Below, one piece after another: positions 1 through 10,821 of a stretch of 64,000 bases of DNA. The notes under the pieces were generated by a model, which had not been told where the DNA came from, ran no database searches, and saw only the letters and a list, made by a program, of their open reading frames with translations. Made by a program: the position numbers and the translations under genes. Positions within the stretch are counted from its first letter, which is position 1; each line of letters begins with the position of its first letter. Source of the stretch: Litoditis marina (Eukaryota > Nematoda > Chromadorea > Rhabditida > Rhabditidae). Location: assembly GCA_964036275.1 (NCBI GenBank), contig OZ038436.1, forward strand, positions 22,471,904-22,535,903, read 5' to 3'.

Positions 1-195
1 ACTGTAGTTTTTTGTTTATGTTCAGTGAGTGCTAGTTGTGCAAGAGTCTTGAAGATAATAGCTCAGAATAGAACATAATAGTTTGATATTGAATCATGGA
101 TGAAATATGAGGAGATACAATTCAAATGGAAATATTTCAAACCGAATTTTATCAGGTTTCTTGGAAGTAAGTTCTTGCGGTAGATACTAGCGTAC

Positions 196-1081
196 CTGTT
201 ATTGAGAGTGACCAAGAATATATTATTCGCCAGATACAATCGATGACCGTACACATCCATGGAAGGATAGGTCATCTTCACGTGATTCGTCTTCTTTTCC
301 TGCTGGTCCCGGAATACGGTCAGGAAAATGCTCACCTGAAAATCGTTGTCTTTTTCTTTGCTATCCATGTGAGAGTTATCACCTCCGGGGTTTTCTTCAT
401 TAGCAAAAACAAGTATACTCCGTTTCACCAATCGATAACTTTCTACAGTAATCTTTCAATTTCTCAAGGGCATTTATCTGACCAACGAGCAGAGTTTTAG
501 ATTCACTGTTCTCTATGCTTGTAGTAATCAACGTTTACATCAAAGTCACAAAGTTTGAACTAATTACAATACCTACAAGATATGAAATAGGTACTCGAAA
601 GATTTAAAACCTTACTGTAGAGGGTTATTGTTGCGTGAAACAGACTATAAGATATTTCGGATGTCAAAACACCCTACTTACTATATTATTCTGCTCAGAT
701 CTTAGTGAGCGTGTGTCAGAAATGTCAAATGATAGTAGGGTTGCACATCATAACATTATTTATAAATCTCCCGATTGAGTATAAAAACTATAAAGACTAA
801 CAGCATCTGATGTTTCACACTGAGTTCCGCAGAAATCAGAGTAGGCATACGTCTGATTGTCGTGTTCCACTTTCAGTTTGTATTGTAGAAAATCCTCGAT
901 TTCCAATGCACGCTCAATGTAACTGAAAAACCATTCCTCATTCATTGATCAAGAAGTGCTTTCAGTTTTCGGACAATATTATTTCCATTGCGAAGTTCCA
1001 GGTAGTTATCACAGAATGCGCACCATCGCACGTGTTTTAATTGAGATAAACTGTCTCTTTCTGTCTTACTCACTCTCTAAT

Positions 1082-1137
<56 letters not shown>

Positions 1138-1922
1138 CCACTCTCTCTTTCTCTGGGTGGAATAGATCCTAAAATTATCGTTCTGGTTGTTTCTTCCTCA
1201 CCCCGGCCTGAGAATACTGCCCCCGTCTGCCGCTTTCATTGCGACAACCACATGGAAGGGGCTGCCCAATTCCTGGAAGAATTCGCGCGCCACTGCGAAT
1301 TCATAGCGAGAAGGCGAATTGGTAGCACTGAAACATATAACTCAGGCGACTGCTTGTCCCAGGTACATGAACAGGACGTCCCATGTCCTGGAACGGTACT
1401 GCTCTAATGATACTCATTGATCCGGACAGACCGCAACGCATGACGCGTCGCGAGGCTGTCTGTCCAAATCAGTACGTATCATTGGAGCAGTACGTCCCGG
1501 TACCGTCCCAGGACACGGGACGTCCCGTTCTTGTACCCGGGACCAGCGACTGCTGAGACATGAGTATTCGATAGAGGCTGAAGTCTATGAAAACATTAGT
1601 TTTCGGTAATTGGCGAAATTATTTGTCGAATTGATATCCACCAATAGGCAAATAAACATTCTACTTAGCGAGAACCAGTCAAGAGTTCTAGGAATTTACT
1701 CTTTAGAGTGTCAGAACTACAGAACGAATAAAAAAACCATAACGAAACGGAGTAAATAAACAGATTGTTTCGATACTTTCATTATGTTTTGGTATGCCCC
1801 AAGCACATATGAAACTACAAAGCGAATCTCTGTCAAAATAGTCAAACCTGAAGTGATCGCGAACGTTGTTGACTTCCTTGAAGCGACACACCCCGCCAGC
1901 CATTAGAACTGCCCATATCACA
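196..1922 (-). CDS. Patched-related (PTR) protein, internal exons, partial gene
   Basis: Four exons chain in phase on the minus strand: 1922-1848, 1327-1202, 922-802 and 335-196. They encode in order the end of TM1 and the motif [11 protein letters not shown], then [13 protein letters not shown], then [14 protein letters not shown], then [18 protein letters not shown]. These are the N-terminal extracellular signatures of nematode Patched-related proteins, the large family of RND/sterol-sensing membrane proteins used mainly in cuticle and epithelial biology. The last exon ends in phase 2 at a good donor (AACAG/GTACG), and no following exon lies in the remaining 195 bases, so the gene runs off the left edge. 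The first exon seen begins in phase 2 inside TM1, so at least one 5' exon lies upstream; I could not identify it. Introns carry a MITE, a foldback and a CT repeat. Family call is strong; which PTR it is cannot be told. Confidence 0.9.
414..648. mobile_element. MITE, copy 1 of a three-copy family
   Basis: About 235 bp with imperfect terminal inverted repeats of about 37 bp (CCGTTTCACCAATCGAT... and ...CGTGAAACAGACTATA). Related copies lie at 57649-57883 and 61151-61386. It sits in a PTR intron. Ends read TATA on both sides, so a TA target duplication is possible but not proven. Confidence 0.7.
1085..1130. repeat. (CT)n microsatellite
   Basis: Uninterrupted CT dinucleotide run of about 23 units in a PTR intron, continuing into degenerate CT-rich sequence to about 1155. 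Confidence 0.95.
1354..1545. mobile_element. Foldback MITE, hAT-like 8-bp target duplication
   Basis: 192 bp whose two halves form an imperfect inverted repeat of about 80 bp (left end TTGTCCCAGGTACA, right end reverse-complemented TGGTCCCGGGTACA). The octamer GCGACTGC flanks it on both sides (1346-1353 and 1546-1553). Eight-base duplications are typical of hAT transposons; assignment to hAT is inference from that length only. It lies in a PTR intron. Confidence 0.8.
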
Positions 1923-4355
1923 CTGGAACAACAAACAAATCTCATTTCGTCATTGAATAAAATTTCACTACGTTGTCACTATCTTTTGCTTTCACAATTA
2001 GTGTCCAACACGAAATCGAGAATTCTACGGTAAATCAGTTAAAGGAAGAAAACTTTTCACGTTCACAGTTTCTATTAGCACATGGAAACCGTATTTTGTG
2101 TGATTGTATTCCGCAAACTACCAAGAAAAAGCTGTTCGAAAGGAATTTCGATTTAGTACACAGATTAAAAATATGCTCATTTTTATAGACTTTCGCTTCG
2201 TTGAATTGAAAAGATATTCCCTTCTTCGATGACTCAAGGGATTATGAAATTTCGTTTTCTCGAAGATGTGTTCGGAGATAATAAACACAACGTCGGTTCC
2301 GGTTCATAAGCGGATGGGCTATGCAGATATGCGCTTATTCATTAATTGCCAGAAAGAGCATTTCGAAACGATTTCCTGCTTCTTTGAGCACTTCGAACAG
2401 TATAAAATTAGCCATTGGGAAGATTGTTGTGTTTCATTCAACTTGAAAAATCTGGTCGGGTTCATGAGAACTTCCTGTGCTCAAGCATAGTCAATAGGAC
2501 ATACTGTTTGGTCAGCTAGGTCAGTTAGGTTGAGTTAGTGACAAGATATACATTTTAATTTTCACTTCCAGACTCTTAGACTGAGTGAATTATTCCTATA
2601 TGACCACTTTGAGGCAACAAACTCGAAGTTTAAGAACAGCCCCTACCACCAGCAAGATAGAACATTGAAGAGATGTTATTGCAAACTTTTCTGACCAAGC
2701 AAAACACAGTACACAACAAATTGAGGAATCATTGTGCGTGAACTAATTGTCTAGAAAACCAGATCTTATGTGTTGCAGCTAGTTTTTCTTCGGGCAACTG
2801 CGTAGATTGAATTGGTCAGAAACATTAAAATGCTATGAAAACAAAGTATAATTCGGATTACTTTTTTTCCCTATTTTTTCGCACAATTCAGACTCTCTAG
2901 AAAAGTGGAAGTGTTGTGTCACAATGCTGCGACGTGAAAAAACACTCAATTCAAGAAAAAATATTAATGCAGTCTGGCCAAAGTTGTGGGCCACAGAGCA
3001 TTAGAGAACACGTTTTCATTTCACGAATAACGAAGAGAAATAAAAAAAATCTTACCATAATGAGAATACGGTTTTCGGATAAATTCCAATGAAATGGCCG
3101 ATTTTATAGAAAATGTCATGTGTTTTCTGCTCCACCAGAACACATATTCGTTCCATGGGAAAGAGGGGGAACCCTAGAAACTATTTATGGAATATATTAA
3201 AAGTATATACAAATATAATACATCAATGTGTTTGACACAATGTTGCTCTACGTTATGTACAATTAAAACGAGAAAGGGCTACGGTTCAGAGCACAGAGAA
3301 ACAGTGTTAGGGTCAACATCAAGATGAGGTTATGGCAGAATAGAATAGAATAGCTAAAAATGGTTAGTTTCGCCGTGCCGCCGACGTAAACCCTCGATTC
3401 GCATATTCTTCTGTTTAGTATAAGAAGATAGGTCAAATAACAACGAAAGGGTAGGTAATGTTTGAAAAAAGTATGAATATGTGGTAAATATAACATGTGA
3501 AGCGAAACTAACCATTGTAAACAAATTACGAAACAAAATTTCAGGTAAAATAAGCTTCCATTTTTCAGTGATATTGTATAGTTAAAACATTCCTTGACTA
3601 GAAAGCAAAGCTCGTGAACATATAAAAACTTTTACGCTGTTTTTTGCACGTTTTTCAATCTCAAAAAAATGTGTTGCCCTAGTTTTACTTGACGCACGGT
3701 TTAACTACATATTCCTCACGACGCCCGGGGGGGGTATTCTGCTAGTCACGAAATGTCACGTGGAACGTGAATTAGAAGAACGTTAAGACGAATAATGCAC
3801 CATCGCGGATTCTTTCATGTATGTTAATATGCCTTTTATTTGAAAACATATAGTGCAAACTAAAATAAGTGATCCTCACAAGAACAACGTAGACTAATTC
3901 ATTGAGATTTGTAGAGGTTTATACTTCGAGTCTCGGGTACTCAATGATGATCGGTAGGCTCTAATGAGTTTCACGGGGCTTCGCTTTATAGCGCTTGGAA
4001 TTGGAAGACCGAGAGTGCTAAGTTCACGGAAAATTATCGCAGGAAAGCCAAAGGGAAAGAATAAAACAGGATTGCGATGGAAAAAGAAAGGGAAGGACAA
4101 AGGGATGACTGATTAAGTAACAGAAATAATTCAAAGAACCAAAGAGTGTACTTTCGAGAAGCAACCCGTTTGTTTCTCTAATCAAAAATACATTTAATTA
4201 AGAGTGTTTAACTGTGCTGAATTGTGTTCAACCGGTTTCAAATACAGTGCTTGTGAACGCAAAACAAAACGACTGAAGGTGAACCCATAACAATGAAAAA
4301 GATGGCATGGGTTATCCAAATAGTGGATATTTGTATGGCAGTTCAAGTTCAAGCA

Positions 4356-4405
4356 AATGAATCTGGATTGTTTCAAAACTATGTTTGAAACAATCCAGAT
4401 TCATT
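4356..4405. repeat. Perfect 22-bp hairpin with 6-base loop
   Basis: Arms start AATGAATCTGGATTG and pair perfectly with the downstream arm across the loop ACTATG. No further homologous pairing extends outward. Size of the arm is miRNA-like, but perfect pairing and the lack of a longer stem make a classical pre-miRNA unlikely. Confidence 0.85.
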
Positions 4406-5900
4406 ACAAATCGGTATACAACAGAAAAAACAACAAACATGAACAAATATAAATCAATGGTAATGTCCATAAACTGATGTGGTTGAGAAACTTGAACCAG
4501 CAATGAGAAAGGAAAATTTTCAAAAACGGTTCAGTTTGTTAATGAATTGAATATGCATTCACTCTATAACCAAACTAAAAGTTTGAGGCCAACTTAGCTC
4601 ATATCTAGCTCAAGATCTGTTTAGAAAACAATACAATTTTTAGAGAAGTTGGTATTTCGAGTTCTACACATCTTCGAACCGAAAACTGTTCAAATACCTA
4701 CAAAACTTGTTTAAATATATGATAAAACAGGTTCTTCAGCCTATAAAAGTAAAATGAAGTTGATTGTCTAATTGTGTCAATGCATGTTTTGGGGAGAAAA
4801 TGAGATGATGGTCGAGTGAGATGTGAGATCTCGTTCCGGGCTAATTCCCCCCTGGAACGATGTCCCAACCGGTTACGGGCATTGATCCCTGCTAGAGCAA
4901 ATGACTATCAAATCACTTACAACAAGTAAACTCAATTGTTACGTGAAGCGTGGGCAAACATCAAATCAAATGGGTGTGTGTGTGTGTGTTTTACAAGTGG
5001 CACGTGACTATTTATTTCAAAAGATTTGTATACAGTATACATCCAAAAACTAAAAGTCAAACAGCACAAAATCTGAATTACAAAGAAATAATAAAAATCA
5101 AAATGAATTGTCACATAGAACTTCCAAGTTTATTTCAAGAATCAAAGTTTTGAATAGGCGTAATAAGGTCATTTCATGTCCACTAGCAAATCGGAGATGA
5201 AACTTGAAAACCGAAATGGGTTTCGTTTCCATCCAGCAGTCGTAGAGTTCAGGAAAGAAGTACTAGGACGATATAACTACTACGTATTTATTATGGTGGC
5301 ACATCAATTGGCGAAAATCATTCTCGAAATTATGCGCCTTATAGAATATATAGAACTTGAGCCTTTAAGAATGCAACCAGAGTAGAATGGTAGCAATATA
5401 GCTAGTATATGAACAAAAAACATACGATCGAAAATTAACCAAGTGTTTCCGCTTCTGTTCTAGCGTAGAGATGGATAAAAGAGGGGTGGCTGAAAAAAGT
5501 TTTACCAAGACCATAACTAGTACTTATCGAAAACGAGGTTTGTAGACTTCAATGTGATAACAGAAAGTTCTGACTGTGGTGAAGCCAGATAACTAAAAGC
5601 GGTACCTCTACTCATGTAAAATGTTTGCAGACATTGAAAATTTGCATAGTATAAAAAGTGCAACATATTGTTTCTTCACACCTTATTAGTGAAGCAGGTG
5701 ACTAACTACGCAACCTTACTGTAAGTGATGTGTCTTAAAGGTTCAGGAATGTTTCCGAGAAGATCAGCTAATAGTCTAATAGTGGTCAACGTGAGATGGG
5801 AGGGAAATAGGGCGCGCGTCGGACAGAGAGGCGAAATACAAAGGCGACTAAGGATCATTCTCATCGATTACTAGGTTAGGCTATACGGAGTGACCAACTC

Positions 5901-5974
5901 TTCGTTGTAGTCTGATCTCGATACACGTCATAATTCACGACCAAACAGCAAAGGAATCACACTACAAACACAGC
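5901..5974. repeat. Dispersed ~75-bp element with GTAGTTTGATC-type inverted ends
   Basis: Begins TTCGTTGTAGTCTGATC and ends ACTACAAACACAG. Similar copies occur at 8132-8202, 40551-40630, 57549-57630 and 62125-62171, in both orientations and mostly outside exons. Confidence 0.55.
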
Positions 5975-8131
5975 CTGTGTATCGCCAGCTTTTATCCTAT
6001 ATACAGATTAGAGGATTCGCTCTCTCCGAATCAAGCCAATACGTATACGGTGTTTTTACCCTAGTCTGCTGTATTTTAGTTTCAGTCGTTTTCGGTGGAA
6101 ATTCATACATTTTGGCGTGGCTCGGTATCGAACTACAACTGAGATTTGGTCACTGCCCAAGGCTAAATCGCCAGCTATGTTGGTATGCTTCAAACATCTC
6201 GGGCGATGATGTACATCATTACGCTGATAAAATACATCTCAATATCTATAATTATGTGTTATAACCAAATTTGTCGAACTGTATCGCAAATATCGTGAGA
6301 TAGTTCCCGTGAAATCCCGCCAGTTTTGGGGAGATTACTACGCGGCCAGGATTTTTTCTACATCGTATCACTGTAGTGTGAGGCGAAATGAAGTTCATGG
6401 CCAATGTTGATGTTTCCTCATCTGTTTTCATTAAATGTTCTTCTACTTTGACGACGGTGAAAGATAGATCCGGTACTGTAGAGGTATGTGTGAAGCAATT
6501 CAATTGAAATGATTTCATAACAAAGAAGTTTTCATGTTTTTATTTGTTCTCAAGTTGAGAGATACCTTCTAGATACCGAACAAAAACTAGTCGTAGATGA
6601 TCTCATTAAAATAACAAGTTGGCTTGAACCTTCAATGCACTTAAAATGAGTCATATTTTACTGGATATGGTAAGATATGAGATTGTGGATAAGTTGATAT
6701 GTGGAGTGGAAAAGCCGGGATGAATGAGGTGGTAGGACCGGGGCGGATAGGCGATAAACCTGTTGAAGCAATGAAAAGAATCCCGCTCTTTTGCCTTTTC
6801 GGCGCAATTTTAGCCGATGGCTGGCTGAGATATTAGGTGCTTTCATGTTAGCCATATATGTCTTTCAAAACACGTCAATCACGAACACAGCAAAAAGAGT
6901 AAACTAGCTTGTAGGCCACTTCGAGGTTTTTGGTCTCTGTGATGAATCTGCGACTGAAAACATCGAAGTCATCCTAAAAGAAACGCGACTGAACATTCAG
7001 GTTGTACTTATTATGTTTTCCATTCGTGAACAGAACATACATGGCTTGAAGGGTTGTAATCGGTGTATTGTTTAGTACAGTATCAAATTCGAGCTTTTTT
7101 TTTCTAGTGGCAGTGCATTGATTCCCAACTCGAGTTCAATGAATCCAATAAAAATACCGTTTATTACATTCTGTCGATTTTCAGTGTTAAACGCATTTTA
7201 TTTTCCTGGTACCCCAAACATTTATCTCGTGTTTAGATTAACAGATGTTGTTTCACGAAGATGAACTTGACGAAAACTTTCTCGTGGATTTAGATTTCTA
7301 ACCTGTGTAGGATAACATTGGCCAACGAGTAAACTGATTTATTAACCCCGTAAACACTTTTCACCAAAACACATTGCAGTTTGGACAGTCTAATGGGGTT
7401 GGCTTTATGAGAACGCACAAAAAGTTTTGAAAGCTAAGTCAATGTTCACGAACTTCGCGCCATTAAATTTTTTTCATTCTCCACTGTTGTAAGTGCGATA
7501 ATTATGTTGAATCAGGTCGTAATTGGGAGAATCGCACTTTTGTTCTCCCATCCGCTCCTCGCCGACTAGTTTGCCGCTTTAGGAAGAAGCGGCCCCCGGA
7601 CTCAATTAAGGAACGCGGACGAAATACCCATAGTTAATCATCATTCGGTTAGATGAAGAAAGACATCACATTCATCTTGGTTTGGATGGGAATCACAGCC
7701 GACGCGGTAACAATTCATAAGGAGACTCATTAAATAACCTCATCAAATGTATCTCCGATTTTTTGATGAGAATCCGCCCATACATTACGCATGGAACGAT
7801 TCTACTCATGAGATGTGTGAGTGATGAGGAAAACACGTGAACTTCTCCTGAGCTCGAAGCGAGTTCTTCAGACAATCCAGGTTGCCAGACCAGAAATCAG
7901 ACCAGTTTGCTTTTTTCCCGGTTCCAATTCCATATTGGCGATGGAGAGTGCATTGCATTTTACAATACTCGCCATCTCCTGAAAATACATGAAAATGCAA
8001 GATACTGTTAATTGATGTTCAAAATGAACTATCAGGTTGGATTTCACAATATTAGTGTAGAGGTAGAACTACACGTTTTCGCCACGTTAAAATAAATAGC
8101 ACAATGAATACCTATAAGGAGCAAATGAGTT

Positions 8132-8202
8132 TTCGTTGTAGTTTGGCCTCGACTTCACGATCTTCGATCCAAACGCAACGGGATCGAACTACAAACAGAG
8201 CA
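8132..8202. repeat. Dispersed ~75-bp inverted element, second copy
   Basis: Left end TTCGTTGTAGTTTGG, right end GGGATCGAACTACAAACAG. Its reverse complement closely matches the left half of the copy at 57549-57630, which supports a real family rather than chance. Confidence 0.6.
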
Positions 8203-8604
8203 AGATGGGAACATTCACTGTATACACATTTCTTGGGAAGAGTGCACTCTACAGTATAGTGGCATGACAGCGTTCATTGAGACCAACTGTAGTCCTCGCC
8301 CAGTCTATTTCGCTCTATGTTCTCCGCTACTCGAGTGTGAAGAGGTGGGCGGGGGGTTTTTGCCCCAGACCACGCGTTTTTTCCGGACCACGGGTCCTTT
8401 CGTGACTGCCAACACATGCTGTCTACACAGTCTGCACCCACTGTCTGCGTCTCAGCGTTTCGCACACTCTCTGCGCCCTGTCTGACCTTTGTCCACCCCT
8501 GTCCGCTGTGTTGCGACACTATTGTGCAAACAAGAGGCGGTGTGAAAAAATACTTGCTGGCAAATCCGAGTTTCAGCGAGAGTGTTTGCAGAGCAAAAGG
8601 CGAC

Positions 8605-8612
8605 TATATAAA
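8605..8612 (+). promoter_or_regulatory. TATA box of the secreted Thr/Ser/Glu-rich gene
   Basis: TATATAAA lies 67 bp before the ATG at 8679. A transcription start about 30 bp downstream (near 8640) would leave a very short leader. This argues that the in-frame open region upstream of 8679 is not coding. Confidence 0.65.
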
Positions 8613-8678
8613 GAGAGAGAAGGGCGGTCCAGATACGTTTTCGCTCCGGTCAAGCCACTCTTCCCACCCTCTTCAATC

Positions 8679-9586
8679 ATGTTCAGACTCCTTCTAGCAT
8701 GCTCTATTCTGTCTGTAGCTCTAGCACAATACCGACCATTCTTCCAAGAAGTTGCCGAAAACGTCACTAGTATAGTCGAAGAGGTTGAAGACCGTAACGA
8801 GACCAGTGTGGCTGTAGGAGAGGTTGAGACGTCAACCGATCTGCTGGCGACTATTCTGTTGTCTTCGACGGCGGTAGTGGAGACGGAACAAACTTCTGAG
8901 GTCGCTACCACCGCTGAAGTTGTAGAGACCACTTCAGTTGAGGTGTCGACTACTGAGGAGCCTACCACCGAAGCAGTGTCTACCGTCGAAGTGACCGAGG
9001 AAGTTGCAGAACAAACCACCGAAGAAACCAGCGAAACGACAGAAGAACCAGCTGCGACTACCGAAGAGAACGGTTAGTACATTTTCTGAAAAAAACAACA
9101 TGTGGTTTAATTTCATGGGATCTTGTTTTGAAATATTCGTACATAACGGACCAATTCCAGTTCATAAACTAATATTCATCAGTTCACATTATTTGAAAAA
9201 TGTACAATTCACATATGCTGATATTTTGTAATACTTTTCCAATCACAACATGGTTTTTGTGTGAGTTTTTGTGTAACACACGCTCTCAATTTCTGTTGAT
9301 AGATAGTGATTCTGATGTGTGATTTCAGTTTGATCTCATATCATCTTAGTCGATGGAAACAAACTAAACATTGGTTGTAATAGTTTACTGTTTTTCTAAC
9401 TGGTTTGTTGCAGTGAGCGAGACCAGCGAGACCACCTCGACAGAAGAGAACACCGCTCCAGAATCCGAGATGAGCTCAACGGAAACCAACGAATCGACAA
9501 CGACCACCGAGGAAGAATCCTTCTTCAAGGGCATGAAACCCGATCTGGCCACCATCTACCGAAGACTGTTCCCCTTTAACCAGTGA
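8679..9586 (+). CDS. Secreted Thr/Ser/Glu-rich mucin-like protein
   Basis: Two exons, 8679-9072 and 9414-9586, joined in phase 1 (GAACG/GTTAGT ... TTGCAG/TGAGCG), give about 188 residues. Residues 1-16 are a clean signal peptide (MFRLLLACSILSVALA), followed by a short region with two N-glycosylation sequons, then about 130 residues dominated by Thr, Ser, Glu and Val (repeated TTE, TTEE and TSE runs). A distinct basic, hydrophobic tail contains GMKPDLATIYRRLF. The start is chosen because the signal peptide begins there and a TATA box sits 67 bp upstream; the frame is open further upstream, but that region holds the promoter. The composition suggests an O-glycosylated secreted or surface protein. 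I do not recognise a family, and repetitive composition makes homology hard to judge. Confidence 0.85.
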
Positions 9587-9698
9587 ACGCGCACCGACTG
9601 AATACGCAGTTACAGTATCCCCAACTGTTCAGTTGACCTGTAGTCTGCATCAGACTATGACGAAACATGAGTCATTACATTATGTTACGTTTGTATTT

Positions 9699-9704
9699 AA
9701 TAAA
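9699..9704 (+). terminator. Poly(A) signal AATAAA
   Basis: Canonical AATAAA 113 bp after the stop codon of the secreted Thr/Ser/Glu-rich gene. Confidence 0.75.
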
Positions 9705-10821
9705 TTATTTGTTCATTTTTACTATCAATTGTGGTTTTGAACAATGGTGAAATGGAATGTCAGTCTTACGTAATTCCAGTGTTCACATATGGAAGGAACA
9801 GTTTTTCTACAAGGTTTGTACTCGGGACATCATGACTTGGTTGTTCGAACTTTTCAAATATAAAGAAGAACAACTGAAAATATTCGTCCTAAAGTAAATG
9901 GAACGACGTGAACAACAAAAGAAATGTATACCATGCTTTTATTGACTTTGTTTTTTCTTTTGTATTTGTACGCTCCCGCGGTGTTTCTCTTAGTTATGTG
10001 TTTGTGAAAGTGCCGCTCACAAGCCGTATGTACAAATCTCCAAACTAACAGTATCCCAATCTGCGTGTCGTAGTACGAATCCGAGTTCCCGGTTCAAGCA
10101 TTGGTATTTTCAGAGAAAGAGAAACTGATACCGAAGGCACATGTTCTAAACAGCTGCAACTTTGTAATCTTAGCTTCCACAGAGAGCAGAATATGTGATC
10201 AACTGTATTTAACACCCCTCCCCCCTCCCTCCATAACACCATAATGTCTTATTTTCACTATTCTTTTAATTTCGACAACATTGCTACGGTGCACCGAGTG
10301 CTGTGCAGAGTCATGTCAACACACGCCTTTAGCAAATAACAATCAACACAAAACCGTCCTGCGGCGGCGGCAAAATTTGAACCCACTTTGGTCCGAAACA
10401 CGCTCTTTGGAATGTAATACAAACAAGAGTGTGGGGGCGAGTAGGGCTATTTTAAGACGAGAATCGGAGAAGTGTCTATTCACACGGAATATTGGATATA
10501 AGTTGAACCCAGACGATTCAGCTAGAGTTTACGAGAAATTTCAATTTTGTAAACAAAAGCACAACAAAAAACTTCTTGACAAGTTTGTGTGAATTACTTC
10601 CATGTGGCGACTTCTATTTGTTAACGAAAACATCCTCCGTAATCAAGAGTTTCGATCGGTGTTTGAAACGACTTTGGTTCGAGCATAAGTAGACAGTACC
10701 TTCCCACTAACTTTTTGAAAAAAAGTAAGTTTTAAAAAGTATGAATGTTTATTCACTTTGTCATGAAACAGTTATACTGTTCAGATCTTAGTGATACAAT
10801 GAATATGCGTGGTAAATAGTA
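9705..10821. other. Intergenic region between tail-to-tail genes
   Basis: Lies between the 3' ends of the plus-strand secreted gene and the minus-strand multi-exon gene. A 103-codon plus ORF (10281-10592) shows no family features, signal peptide or supporting splice context and is taken as chance. I see no RNA gene or structured repeat. Confidence 0.5.

Larger units (their letters stand above)
1923..8604. other. Long stretch with no confident gene; missing PTR 5' exons should lie here
   Basis: No model with signal, start and consistent phase could be built. Possible fragments: a minus-strand basic N-terminus beginning with ATG at 6855 and ending at a CAACAG/GTTTAT donor near 6760 (a candidate PTR first exon, unproven); a minus-strand open segment after a good acceptor near 7976 that runs about 36 codons to a stop; a 69-codon plus ORF at 5176-5385 with no family resemblance. 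A perfect 22-bp hairpin (4356-4405), a short TG run near 4975 and two copies of a dispersed inverted element (5901-5974, 8132-8202) are also present. Confidence 0.5.

Noticed and set aside
63..194. Extension of the last PTR exon to the stop at 63
   Set aside because: A good donor at 195 follows the conserved VTLNNR, and the downstream sequence loses all PTR similarity.
6252..6518. 88-codon minus ORF
   Set aside because: No family features and no splice context; composition ordinary for noncoding AT-rich DNA.
8264..8697. ORFs on both strands in the region before the secreted gene, and the upstream extension of its frame
   Set aside because: The TATA box and signal peptide place the real start at 8679; upstream sequence is promoter.
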